Positions 1 through 6,656 of a stretch of DNA of 31,995 nucleotides are shown here, in pieces. The position numbers and the translations under genes were made by a program. The notes below the pieces were generated by a model. That model was not told the origin of the DNA and made no database searches. It saw nothing but the letters and a program-made list of their open reading frames with translations. Source of the stretch: an uncultured Microbacterium sp. (GTDB taxonomy: Bacteria; Actinomycetota; Actinomycetes; Actinomycetales; Microbacteriaceae); the NCBI RefSeq assembly GCF_943912325.1, contig NZ_CALTTX010000026.1, positions 1 to 31,995 of the forward strand, in the 5' to 3' direction. The first letter of the stretch is position 1. Every line of letters begins with the position of its first letter.

Positions 1-104
1 TCGCCGGGGACGTAGACGCGCCGCCCGAACGGCAGCGACCTGGTGTAGATGCTCTTGGCGAGCGACGACTTGCCCGAGCCCACGATCCCGGCCAAGACGA
101 TCCG
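1..104 (-). CDS. P-loop ATPase fragment, probably a VirB4-like conjugation ATPase (runs off left edge)
   Basis: Read on the minus strand from about 104 to 1, the sequence encodes a Walker A loop, GIVGSGKSS (bases 63-89). LAKSIYTRS and FGRRVYVPG follow, and the frame then leaves the window. A glycine-rich GKSS loop followed by a basic FGRR-YV stretch resembles the VirB4/TraC-type ATPases of actinobacterial conjugative elements, where a DPKGE-type motif would come next, beyond the edge. The family call is from memory of that pattern. The frame stays open to about 314, but bases 105-341 are convincingly a hydrolase on the other strand, so the ATPase appears to be cut near 100. It may mark the end of a mobile element. 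Other P-loop families (UvrA-like, nucleotide kinases) cannot be excluded from about 35 residues. Confidence 0.42.
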
Positions 105-341
105 GCGCCGCTCTTCCTCGGCCAGGGCGTCGATGACGAGGTCGTCCCGATCGAGATGCAACGCTCCCTCGCGGCCGATCTCTGCGCGGACGCGCGCGAT
201 GTTGAGGTGCACGAGTATCCCGGCCGATCCCACATGGGCGTCGTTGCCGCGGATTCGCCCCTCATTCCCGATCTTCTCGCGTGGGCCGATGCCGTTCTGG
301 CGCGTGATCACCAATCAGAGCGCGACGTATGCTCGGCGTAA
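105..341 (+). pseudogene. C-terminal remnant of an alpha/beta hydrolase (lipase type)
   Basis: The forward frame ending at the TAA at 339-341 encodes APLFLGQGVDDEVVP, then an MQRSLAADLC helix, EVHEYPGRSHMGVV and PLIPDLLAWADAVLA. This is the C-terminal third of an alpha/beta hydrolase of the secreted-lipase type. The DDEV segment carries the acidic residue, and GRSHMGV carries the likely catalytic histidine. Upstream of about base 100 the frame stays open but stops resembling a hydrolase, and the opposite strand encodes a P-loop ATPase instead. The N-terminal two thirds, including the nucleophile elbow, are missing. It is therefore probably a dead fragment left by an insertion or rearrangement. 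An assembly join at the contig edge is the alternative. Confidence 0.6.
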
Positions 342-362
342 GGCGCTGAGGCCCGCTAGCGC

Positions 363-1826
363 TTACCCGACGGGGGCCGCCACGTGTGCGGCATCCGTGA
401 ATGCATTCTTCGGAACGATGAAGAGCAAGAGCGCCGTGGCGACCAGTGAGGTCACGCCGCAGACGATCCAGACCGTGAGGTACCCGCTGAACGATCCGGC
501 CGTTGCCTCTCCGCCCCCGGCTGCGGCGGTCGCCCCATGGAAAAGCGCGATACCGAAGACGCACGAAGCGACCGCCCCGCCGACCGTCTTGACTGAGTTC
601 GTCAGGCCGGTCGCGACGCCCGTCTGCGTCGGGGGAGCGGCCGACGCGGCGGTCGCGGGAAGAGCCGCGACGAGCGCGCCCGAGCCGAGACCGACGATCA
701 CCATATTGGTCACGACCTGCACGTAGCTCGCGTGCAGCGGTACGAACAGCAAGAAGCCGACACCGACGAGGCTCGCGGCTCCCACGAGCGCGAGCCGTGG
801 CGTCAGCAGGCGCGCCGCGAGCGGGTAGAGCAGGGCGCTGGCGATCATCGCAATGAGATAGATGCCGATCAGCAGCGAGGTCGCGAAGCCCTTCGTGCCG
901 AGGCCGTAACCGTAGGCGGCGGGATCGGTGCGTGCGAACGTCGACAGCGGCGCCTGTGCCCCGAGCACGCTCACGCCGAAGAGTCCGGCGGTGACGAACA
1001 CGGGTGCGAGCGCGGGGGAGCGGAACATGCGCACGTCGATGAGGGGGTCATCGTGGCGCAGCTCGTAGCGCACGAAGAGCGCTCCGATCACGATGCCGAA
1101 CGCGATCGCGATCCACGCGAGCGGGCTGCCGATGCCGCCGAGGCGCAAGAGGCTCAGGCCGCCCGTGAACGTCACGAGCGCGAGCGAGATGATGATGAGA
1201 CCGACGGTGTCGAGGCGACCGCCCGTGACCTCGGGCGAGTCCTTCACTCCGAACAGCACGACGAAAAAGCAAGCGACGGTTGCGATGCCGGGCACGAGCA
1301 ACACGATCGAGAGTGGCAGGGAATCGACGAGTGCGCCGCCCGCGAGAGCGCCCGAAATCGCTCCGAACTCGAGCGCCGCGACGAGCAGTCCCGCGGCCTT
1401 CGCCGTGACCGACGGCTGATATCCACGGGCGCGGGCCCGCGACCAGATCAGCGCGATCTCAAGCGGGAGCCACACCGTGAGAAAGCCGCTGAGCGACCAT
1501 GCGATGAGAAAGAGCGGAAACGAGGTCGTGAAGGCCGCGAGCGAGAGCGACGACACCGCGACGATTCCGAGTGAGATCAGAAGCATCCGTCGATGTCCGA
1601 TCATGTCGCCGAGCTTTGCGAACGCCGGCACGACGAGCGCCGAGACCATGAGCTGCGTTCCCTCGAGCCAGTTGACGTCGGCGTCGGGGACTCCGAGCGA
1701 GCGCGCGATGTCGGTCAGCATGGGCGTGTAGTAACCCTGCAGCACACCCGAGGTGAACTCGACGAAGGCCAAGAGGCCCACGATTCCTGCCAGCGCTCCG
1801 AGGCTCGTTCGGGTCTGTGTGCTCAT
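363..1826 (-). CDS. MFS transporter, probable drug/proton antiporter
   Basis: This 487-residue polytopic inner-membrane protein has a cytoplasmic loop KLGDMIGHRRMLL (about residues 75-87) that matches MFS motif A. Successive hydrophobic segments occupy nearly the whole length, suggesting 12 to 14 transmembrane helices. Substrates cannot be read from the sequence, but the length and layout suit drug or metabolite export. ATG at 1826 is chosen over the GTG at 1838 because GGGAGA lies just before it. That Shine-Dalgarno forms the 3' arm of a perfect 13-bp inverted repeat (1831-1843 and 1871-1883), which could control translation. The gene lies 135 bp downstream of another MFS gene on the same strand and could be transcribed with it or separately. 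Confidence 0.85.
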   Translation of the reverse strand: MSTQTRTSLGALAGIVGLLAFVEFTSGVLQGYYTPMLTDIARSLGVPDADVNWLEGTQLMVSALVVPAFAKLGDMIGHRRMLLISLGIVAVSSLSLAAFTTSFPLFLIAWSLSGFLTVWLPLEIALIWSRARARGYQPSVTAKAAGLLVAALEFGAISGALAGGALVDSLPLSIVLLVPGIATVACFFVVLFGVKDSPEVTGGRLDTVGLIIISLALVTFTGGLSLLRLGGIGSPLAWIAIAFGIVIGALFVRYELRHDDPLIDVRMFRSPALAPVFVTAGLFGVSVLGAQAPLSTFARTDPAAYGYGLGTKGFATSLLIGIYLIAMIASALLYPLAARLLTPRLALVGAASLVGVGFLLFVPLHASYVQVVTNMVIVGLGSGALVAALPATAASAAPPTQTGVATGLTNSVKTVGGAVASCVFGIALFHGATAAAGGGEATAGSFSGYLTVWIVCGVTSLVATALLLFIVPKNAFTDAAHVAAPVG

Positions 1827-1830
1827 GCGC

Positions 1831-1883
1831 TCTCCCACGGGTCAGGGCGTGTCGGGTGCGACACACTCTAGACCCGTGGGAGA
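1831..1883 (-). promoter_or_regulatory. Long inverted repeat covering the RBS of the MFS gene
   Basis: TCTCCCACGGGTC (1831-1843) and GACCCGTGGGAGA (1871-1883) form a perfect 13-bp inverted repeat. The 27-nt spacer holds a second perfect repeat, GTGTCG (1849-1854) and CGACAC (1859-1864). In a minus-strand transcript starting upstream of 1883, the arm next to the start codon contains the Shine-Dalgarno GGGAGA and would be base-paired. The structure may be a translational switch, or the repeats may be DNA operators. A possible -10 TAGAGT (1865-1870, minus) lies inside the loop. Transcription from there would omit the 5' arm and free the RBS. Confidence 0.5.
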
Positions 1884-1961
1884 TCGACGATTACGTGGAT
1901 GCCGGGAGTGACCGATGCACATCGCGATTCGGGTGAGCCCTCACCGCACTCGGGCGCACGC

Positions 1962-3224
1962 TCACGCGTCGCCGAGCAGCACGGCAGCTGCTTCGTCGGC
2001 CTCGCTCGCCTGCTCGTCGTCGGTCGGAGCGAGCGCGCGGCGCCCGATCACGATGACGACGGCAGCAATCAGCATCGCTCCTGCGCCCACGAGGAACGGT
2101 ACGGTCGCGTTGGTCGCGTGCCACAGGAATGCGGCGAGCGGCGGCGCGATGGCTCCGCCGAGGAACCGCACGGCCGAGTACGACGACGACGCGACCGAGC
2201 GGGGCAGGTCGGTGGCCTCCATGACGGCTTCGGTCAGCACCGTGTTCATGATGCCGAGCAAGAGCCCGCCGACGATGATGCAGATCACGAGGCCCGCCGG
2301 AATCGTCGCGAAGAGGCCGGCCGCGACGAGGTCGAGGGCGAGCAGAGGCAGCACCACGAGGATGATGCCCGTGCGCGAGAAGTGGCCGAGCAACCACGGA
2401 GCCGCCCACACGCTCGTGATGGCAAGCGCGATACCCCAGCCGAAGAACGTCAGGCCGATGCCCATCGCGCCGAAGCCGAGCGGGAACGGCGAGAACGCCA
2501 GCAGCGTGAAGAACCCGATGTTGTAGAACAGTGCCGCGATCGCGAGGGTGGCGAGTGCCGGGTGGCGCAGTGCGCGGAACGGCGCCGAGAACGGCACGGG
2601 AGTGCGCTGCTCGCGCGGTCCGCGCAGCAGGGCGAGCACGGCGATGAAGGCGATCGCCATGAGCGCGACGACGCCGAAGAACGGTCCGCGCCAGCTGACC
2701 TCGCCGAGCAGTCCGCCGAGCAGGGGGCCGATCGCGATGCCGAGGCCGAGGGCGGCCTCATAAAGCACGATCGCGGCGCTCGAGCCGCCCGAAGCAGCGC
2801 CGACGATCGTCGCGAGCGCCGTGGAGATGAAGAGGGCGTTGCCGAGTCCCCAGCCGGCGCGGAATCCGATCACGGCATCGACGCTGCCGCTCAGGGCGCA
2901 CAACAGCGCGAAAACGACGATCAGGGCGAGGCCGATCAGGAGCGTCGCCTTGGCACCGATGCGGCTCGACACCCAGCTCGTGATGAGCATGGCAAGACCC
3001 GTCACGACGAGGTAGCTCGTGAAGAGCAGCTCGGTCTGTACGGGGGTCGCCTTCAGCGACTCGGCGATCGCGGGCAGGATCGGGTCGACGAGCCCGATGC
3101 CCATGAAGGCAACGACGCAGGCGAACGCGACGGCCCACACCTGCGCGGGCTGGCGCCAGATCGAGCCGGTTTCGCCCGTCGCGGACGAGTGTGCGGGGTG
3201 CGCGGTGTGCGCGTGGGAACTCAT
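1962..3224 (-). CDS. MFS transporter controlled by adjacent MarR regulator
   Basis: This 420-residue membrane transporter has about 12 predicted helices. The N-terminal tail is His- and Ala-rich (SSHAHTAHPAHSS) and TM1 contains VAFMGIGLVDPILPAIAESL. The loop after TM2, SWVSSRIGAKATLLIGL, is a loose MFS motif A. It is probably an efflux protein of the DHA1 type, and the substrate is unknown. The reading frame extends well upstream, but ATG 3224 is preceded by GGAGG at about 3230-3234, which fixes the start. It begins 35 bp after the MarR gene on the same strand, so the two likely form an operon in which MarR represses its own efflux pump. The C-terminal tail is acidic (PTDDEQASEADEAAA). Confidence 0.88.
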   Translation of the reverse strand: MSSHAHTAHPAHSSATGETGSIWRQPAQVWAVAFACVVAFMGIGLVDPILPAIAESLKATPVQTELLFTSYLVVTGLAMLITSWVSSRIGAKATLLIGLALIVVFALLCALSGSVDAVIGFRAGWGLGNALFISTALATIVGAASGGSSAAIVLYEAALGLGIAIGPLLGGLLGEVSWRGPFFGVVALMAIAFIAVLALLRGPREQRTPVPFSAPFRALRHPALATLAIAALFYNIGFFTLLAFSPFPLGFGAMGIGLTFFGWGIALAITSVWAAPWLLGHFSRTGIILVVLPLLALDLVAAGLFATIPAGLVICIIVGGLLLGIMNTVLTEAVMEATDLPRSVASSSYSAVRFLGGAIAPPLAAFLWHATNATVPFLVGAGAMLIAAVVIVIGRRALAPTDDEQASEADEAAAVLLGDA

Positions 3225-3259
3225 GGAACCTCCAGGGGGTCGGATGGGGGACGGATGCT

Positions 3260-3694
3260 TCAAGCTGAAACGCCGCTGAGGGTTTCGGCCCGTGCGGTCA
3301 GGATGCGGGCGGCGTGAGACAGGGCAGCCCAGTCCTCGTCGTCGAGGTCGGTGAACATCGGCTCGAGCGCGGAACCGAGCTGAGCGAGCCACGTCGCGAT
3401 CGCTTCGCGGCCCGAGGGGGTGATCTCGACGATTGTCGCCCGCGAATCCGCGGGATCGGCCTCGCGCGTGACGAAGCCCTCGTCGACGAGCGAATGCACG
3501 AGCCGCGTCATGCCGGGCTGCGTCGTGCGGGCGCGTCGTGCGAGATCGCCGACCCGCAGGGGCCCTTCGGCGCGCAACACCGAGAGAGCGCGCCACTGCG
3601 TCGCGGGCACGTCGCTCTGCATGCGTAGGGCGGCGATGCGCGTGAGGGCGTGGGCTGCCGTCACGATCCGTTCGATGTCATCCGTGCGTCGCAT
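3260..3694 (-). CDS. MarR-family transcriptional regulator
   Basis: This 144-residue winged-helix regulator has a recognition region LRVGDLARRARTTQPGMTRL and a wing segment VTREADPADSRATIVEITPSG. The DxR residues in the wing are characteristic of MarR proteins. Members bind short palindromes as dimers and usually repress neighbouring efflux genes until a phenolic or drug ligand binds. ATG 3694 is preferred to GTG 3730 because a -10 box (TATACT, 3701-3706 minus) ends exactly 6 nt before it, implying a leaderless transcript. A near-perfect palindrome at 3703-3721 overlaps that promoter, so autorepression is likely. It is the first gene of a two-gene operon with the MFS gene 35 bp downstream. 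Confidence 0.9.
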   Translation of the reverse strand: MRRTDDIERIVTAAHALTRIAALRMQSDVPATQWRALSVLRAEGPLRVGDLARRARTTQPGMTRLVHSLVDEGFVTREADPADSRATIVEITPSGREAIATWLAQLGSALEPMFTDLDDEDWAALSHAARILTARAETLSGVSA

Positions 3695-3700
3695 ACCAAA

Positions 3701-3721
3701 AGTATATACCGGCGGTATGTA
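3701..3721 (-). promoter_or_regulatory. Leaderless promoter and MarR operator
   Basis: ATACCG-G-CGGTAT (3706-3718) is a perfect palindrome. It extends to 8 of 9 matching positions per arm at 3703-3721. It overlaps the -10 hexamer TATACT (3701-3706 read on the minus strand), which lies 6 nt from the MarR start codon. Bound MarR would therefore block its own promoter. No convincing -35 is seen. Confidence 0.6.
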
Positions 3722-3814
3722 ATCTCGCACCGCGTCGTGGCTGGTGTGCTGGGTGGGGGCTGCAACGCCGGGATAGCAACCGGGCGAGGATCTACGCTGA
3801 AGGCGATCGTCCGC

Positions 3815-3871
3815 GAGGTGACGGCGCTCGTGGGCGAGGTGACGGCGCTCGTGGGCGACGCGCTAGCGCGT
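3815..3871 (+). promoter_or_regulatory. 21-bp tandem duplication and 14-bp palindrome upstream of the SDR gene
   Basis: A 21-bp unit beginning GAGGTGACGG is perfectly repeated at 3815-3835 and 3836-3856. The next bases contain the perfect palindrome ACGCGCTAGCGCGT (3858-3871), which ends 33 bp before the SDR start codon. The palindrome is a good operator candidate for an unlinked regulator. The repeat is also a multiple of three and open in the SDR frame, but the strong RBS downstream argues against it being coding. Confidence 0.45.
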
Positions 3872-3904
3872 GGCGTGCGGGTGAAAGACATGCGGGAGGC
3901 AGCA

Positions 3905-4657
3905 ATGGTGAACAACGACTTGAGCGGCCGTCGTGCCCTCGTGACGGGCGGTGCGAGCGGAATCGGGCTCGCGTGTGCCCGGGAGTTCGCCAGCCGTGGT
4001 GCTCACGTGATCGTGGCGGATTTCAACGCCGATGCCGCGAACGAGACGGCCGCAGCGCTCGGGGGCGAGTCGTGGGTCGTCGACCTTTCCGACACGGCGG
4101 CGCAAGAACACCTCGTGCTCGACGTCGACATTCTCGTCAACAACGCGGGCGTCCAGACGGTCGCGCCCATTCATGAGTTCGACCCCGAGCGGTGGCGCTT
4201 CATGCACCGGCTCATGGTCGAGTCGCCCTTCCTGCTGATTCGTGCCGCGCTTCCCGCGATGTACGCGCGCGGCTGGGGACGGATCATCAACATTTCGAGC
4301 GCGCACGGTCTGCGCGCGAGCGCGTTCAAGTCGGCCTACGTTTCGGCGAAGCACGCGCTCGAGGGCCTGTCAAAGGTCACGGCACTCGAGGGCGGGCCGC
4401 ACGGCGTGACGAGCAATTGCATCAACCCCGCCTACGTGCGCACGCCGCTCGTCGAGAAGCAGATCGCCGATCAGGCGAAAGCCCACGGCATCGCCGAGAG
4501 CGACGTCGTCGAGCAGATCATGCTGACCGAGAGCGTCGTGAAACGGCTCATCGAGCCCGACGAGGTCGCCTCGCTCGCCGGGTGGCTCGCGTCCGACAAG
4601 GCCGGAATGGTCACGGGAGCGAGCTACACGCTCGACGGCGGGTGGACGGCGCGATGA
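3905..4657 (+). CDS. SDR-family dehydrogenase, probable D-3-hydroxybutyrate dehydrogenase
   Basis: This is a classical short-chain dehydrogenase of 250 residues. It shows the Rossmann motif TGGASGIG near the N-terminus, NNAG in the middle, an ISS serine and the catalytic YVSAK. The segment NPAYVRTPLVEKQIADQAK is characteristic of 3-hydroxybutyrate dehydrogenases, which oxidise D-3-hydroxybutyrate to acetoacetate with NAD+ in the cytoplasm. ATG 3905 is chosen because GGGAGG (3893-3898) lies just upstream. The frame is open further upstream but that part looks non-coding. The stop overlaps the ATG of a truncated hydrolase gene (ATGA at 4654-4657), so the pair was once translationally coupled. 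A related SDR specificity cannot be excluded. Confidence 0.85.
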   Translation: MVNNDLSGRRALVTGGASGIGLACAREFASRGAHVIVADFNADAANETAAALGGESWVVDLSDTAAQEHLVLDVDILVNNAGVQTVAPIHEFDPERWRFMHRLMVESPFLLIRAALPAMYARGWGRIINISSAHGLRASAFKSAYVSAKHALEGLSKVTALEGGPHGVTSNCINPAYVRTPLVEKQIADQAKAHGIAESDVVEQIMLTESVVKRLIEPDEVASLAGWLASDKAGMVTGASYTLDGGWTAR

Positions 4658-4776
4658 CGCGCGAGCGGCGGGAGCTGCGTGTGCCCGTTGCGGGCGGCGA
4701 TCTTGCCGGGGGAGTGTGGGATGCCGAGGGTGAGCACGTTCCGACGATCCTGGCGATCCACGGCGCCGTGCTGTAG
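4654..4776 (+). pseudogene. N-terminal fragment of an alpha/beta hydrolase
   Basis: An ATG overlapping the SDR stop opens a 40-codon frame. It reads MTRERRELRVPVAGGDLAGG, then VWDAEG and PTILAIHGAVL, and ends at a TAG. The pattern VPVAGG-LAG-W followed by TxLAIHG is the first beta hairpin and oxyanion-hole (HG) segment of an alpha/beta hydrolase normally about 250 residues long. The sequence stops right after HG, and no remaining domain is found downstream in any frame before the convergent gene at 5065. The gene has therefore lost its 3' part, probably by deletion. It does not match the hydrolase C-terminus at the left edge well enough to be the other half of the same gene. Confidence 0.6.
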
Positions 4777-4786
4777 GCCGGCCACC

Positions 4787-4802
4787 GGTCCGGATTCGGA
4801 CC
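4787..4802. terminator. Hairpin between convergent genes
   Basis: GGTCCG-GATT-CGGACC is a perfect 6-bp stem with a 4-nt loop. It lies between the truncated hydrolase and the convergent small membrane-protein gene and could end transcription from either side. There is no U-run, as is common in actinobacteria. Confidence 0.4.
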
Positions 4803-4810
4803 CTCCGCAC

Positions 4811-5065
4811 TCAGCCCTTGCGCAGGCGCTTGCGGAGCAGGTCGAACTGCTTCGACGCGGCGGGGGAGTCCTCGGGAATGATGACGCCCCGTGAGGCACG
4901 GCGGGTGTCGACGATCGCCCCGACCGCGAGGGCGAGAGTGATGCCCCAGCTGAGCCAAGCGAGCAACGTCCGCCACGTGATCTGCTCGTCGCGCGTGCCG
5001 CGCAGCAGTGTGAGGCCGCTCGTGACGGCTCCGATGATCCCCGTGCCGAACAGATACTTGCGCAT
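4811..5065 (-). CDS. Small two-helix membrane protein, unknown function
   Basis: This 84-residue protein has two hydrophobic segments, LFGTGIIGAVTSGLTLL (about residues 5-21) and LLAWLSWGITLALAVGAIV (about 34-52). A charged C-terminal tail follows, rich in Lys and Arg (QFDLLRKRLRKG). I do not recognise a named family; proteins like this are usually left as hypothetical membrane proteins. The start is ATG 5065 with a weak AGGTAG upstream. It is divergent from otsA (130-bp gap) and convergent with the SDR/hydrolase pair. Codon use is like its neighbours, so it looks like a real resident gene. Confidence 0.65.
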   Translation of the reverse strand: MRKYLFGTGIIGAVTSGLTLLRGTRDEQITWRTLLAWLSWGITLALAVGAIVDTRRASRGVIIPEDSPAASKQFDLLRKRLRKG

Positions 5066-5195
5066 GGGTTCACGCTACCTGTTTCGCGGTGTGCGAGGGC
5101 GTAGTCCGCGCGGGCATCCCGGCGCGCCCGCAGGTGCCCGTCGATGGTGCGCTGGCCGGTAGCCTGGATTCACCCCCAAAGAACGGAAGTGCACC

Positions 5196-6656
5196 GTGAC
5201 AACCGCCGACTTCGTGGTCGTGGCCAATCGACTCCCGGTCGACCGAGACGACGACGGCGGGTGGCGCACATCGCCCGGTGGCCTCGTGACGGCTCTCGAA
5301 CCGGTCATGCGCGAGACCGAGGGTGCCTGGGTCGGGTGGCCGGGTCGTGCCGACCTCGAAATCGAGCCCTTCGAGCACGAAGGCAAGCTGCTCGTGCCCG
5401 TCTCGCTCAGCGCGAGCGATGTCGCCGACTACTACGAGGGCTTCTCGAACGATACGATCTGGCCGCTCTATCACGACGTCATCGCGGCGCCCCGCTACCG
5501 CCGCGTGTGGTGGGATGCCTACGTCCGCGTCAACGAGCGCTTCGCGCATGCCGCCGCCGAGGTCGCCGCTGAGGGCGGCACCGTGTGGGTTCAGGACTAC
5601 CAGCTGCAACTCGTGCCGAAGCTGCTGCGCGGACTGCGCCCCGATCTGACGATCGGATACTTCCATCACATTCCGTTCCCGGCATATGGCATTTACTCGC
5701 AGCTCCCGTGGCGGCGTCAGGTCATCGAGGGCGTTCTCGGCGCCGACGTGATCGGTTTTCAGCGGACGGCGGATGCCGGCAACTTCGCCCGCGCCGTCCG
5801 GCGCGTGCTGCGCTACCCGACGCGTGCGGGCCGCATCGACGTTCCCCTCGAAGGCGGTGGCTCCCGGCCCGTCGTCTCGCGCGCCTTTCCGATCTCGATC
5901 GATGCCCGCTCCTACGCCGAACTCGCCGCAACTCCCGAAGTGCAGGCGCGTGCGAAAGAGATCCGCGAGGGTCTCGGCAACCCGAAGACGGTGCTGCTCG
6001 GCGTTGACCGGCTCGATTACACAAAAGGCATCCGTCATCGCCTGAAGGCCTTTGGCGAATTGCTCGAAGACGGTCGACTCGAGGCCGCCGACGCGACGCT
6101 GGTCCAGGTCGCGAGCCCGAGCCGCGAACGCGTCGAGGCCTACGCGCAGCTGCGCGATCAGATCGAGCGCACGGTCGGTCGGATCAACGGCACGTATGAC
6201 ACGGTCGGTCACACCGCGATCCGCTACCTGCACCACGGCTACCCGCGCGAAGAGATGGTCGCGCTGTATCTCGCCGCAGACGTCATGCTCGTCACGGCGC
6301 TGCGCGACGGCATGAACCTCGTTGCGAAGGAATACGTCGCGACCCGTGCCGACAACCGGGGCGTGCTCGTGCTGAGCGAATTCGCGGGCGCCGCCGACGA
6401 ACTCGGCAGCGCGCTGCTGATCAACCCGCACGACATCGACGGCTTGAAAGACCAGATCGTGCGCGCCGCCACGATGTCGCCGTCCGAGCAGGGTCGGCGC
6501 ATGCGCGCGCTCCGCAAGCGCGTGTTCGACAACGACGTCGCCGCCTGGTCGAGCGCATTCCTCGCGGCGCTCGAGCAGGCGCGCGCCAACCACGAGACGA
6601 CAGAGCACGAGACGACAGAGCATGAGACGACCGACCACGCGGAGAGAACGACATGA
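5196..6656 (+). CDS. otsA: Trehalose-6-phosphate synthase OtsA
   Basis: This GT20 glycosyltransferase of 486 residues joins UDP- or GDP-glucose to glucose-6-phosphate to form trehalose-6-phosphate. Seen in order: VVANRLPV, GGLVTAL, WVGWPG, NDTIWPLYHD, VWVQDYQLQLVP, GYFHHIPFPAYGIYSQLPW, GVDRLDYTKGIRHRLKAF and RDGMNLVAKEYVA. These include the family's nucleotide-sugar and glucose-6-phosphate binding residues. The start is GTG 5196 with GGAAG 7 nt upstream, and a TAGCCT -10 candidate lies at 5160-5165. The C-terminus ends in a repeated HETTE tail encoded by 15-bp direct repeats. Its stop overlaps the otsB start (ATGA), indicating translational coupling. Confidence 0.96.
   Translation: MTTADFVVVANRLPVDRDDDGGWRTSPGGLVTALEPVMRETEGAWVGWPGRADLEIEPFEHEGKLLVPVSLSASDVADYYEGFSNDTIWPLYHDVIAAPRYRRVWWDAYVRVNERFAHAAAEVAAEGGTVWVQDYQLQLVPKLLRGLRPDLTIGYFHHIPFPAYGIYSQLPWRRQVIEGVLGADVIGFQRTADAGNFARAVRRVLRYPTRAGRIDVPLEGGGSRPVVSRAFPISIDARSYAELAATPEVQARAKEIREGLGNPKTVLLGVDRLDYTKGIRHRLKAFGELLEDGRLEAADATLVQVASPSRERVEAYAQLRDQIERTVGRINGTYDTVGHTAIRYLHHGYPREEMVALYLAADVMLVTALRDGMNLVAKEYVATRADNRGVLVLSEFAGAADELGSALLINPHDIDGLKDQIVRAATMSPSEQGRRMRALRKRVFDNDVAAWSSAFLAALEQARANHETTEHETTEHETTDHAERTT
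6591..6635 (+). repeat. 15-bp tandem repeat encoding the OtsA tail
   Basis: CACGAGACGACAGAG occurs twice exactly (6591-6605, 6606-6620) and a third time with substitutions (6621-6635). Each unit is five codons, giving HETTE-HETTE-HETTD. Tail length could vary between strains by slippage without shifting the frame. Confidence 0.8.

Noticed and set aside
363..1838. Long open frames on the strand opposite the MFS genes (for example 732-1574 and 1899-3317)
   Set aside because: They are antisense shadows: highly charged, Arg/Glu-rich products with no domain, while the opposite strand encodes clear membrane proteins.
3650..3904. N-terminal extension of the SDR gene encoding the EVTALVG repeat
   Set aside because: GGGAGG directly before ATG 3905 and the family's usual length fix the start downstream.
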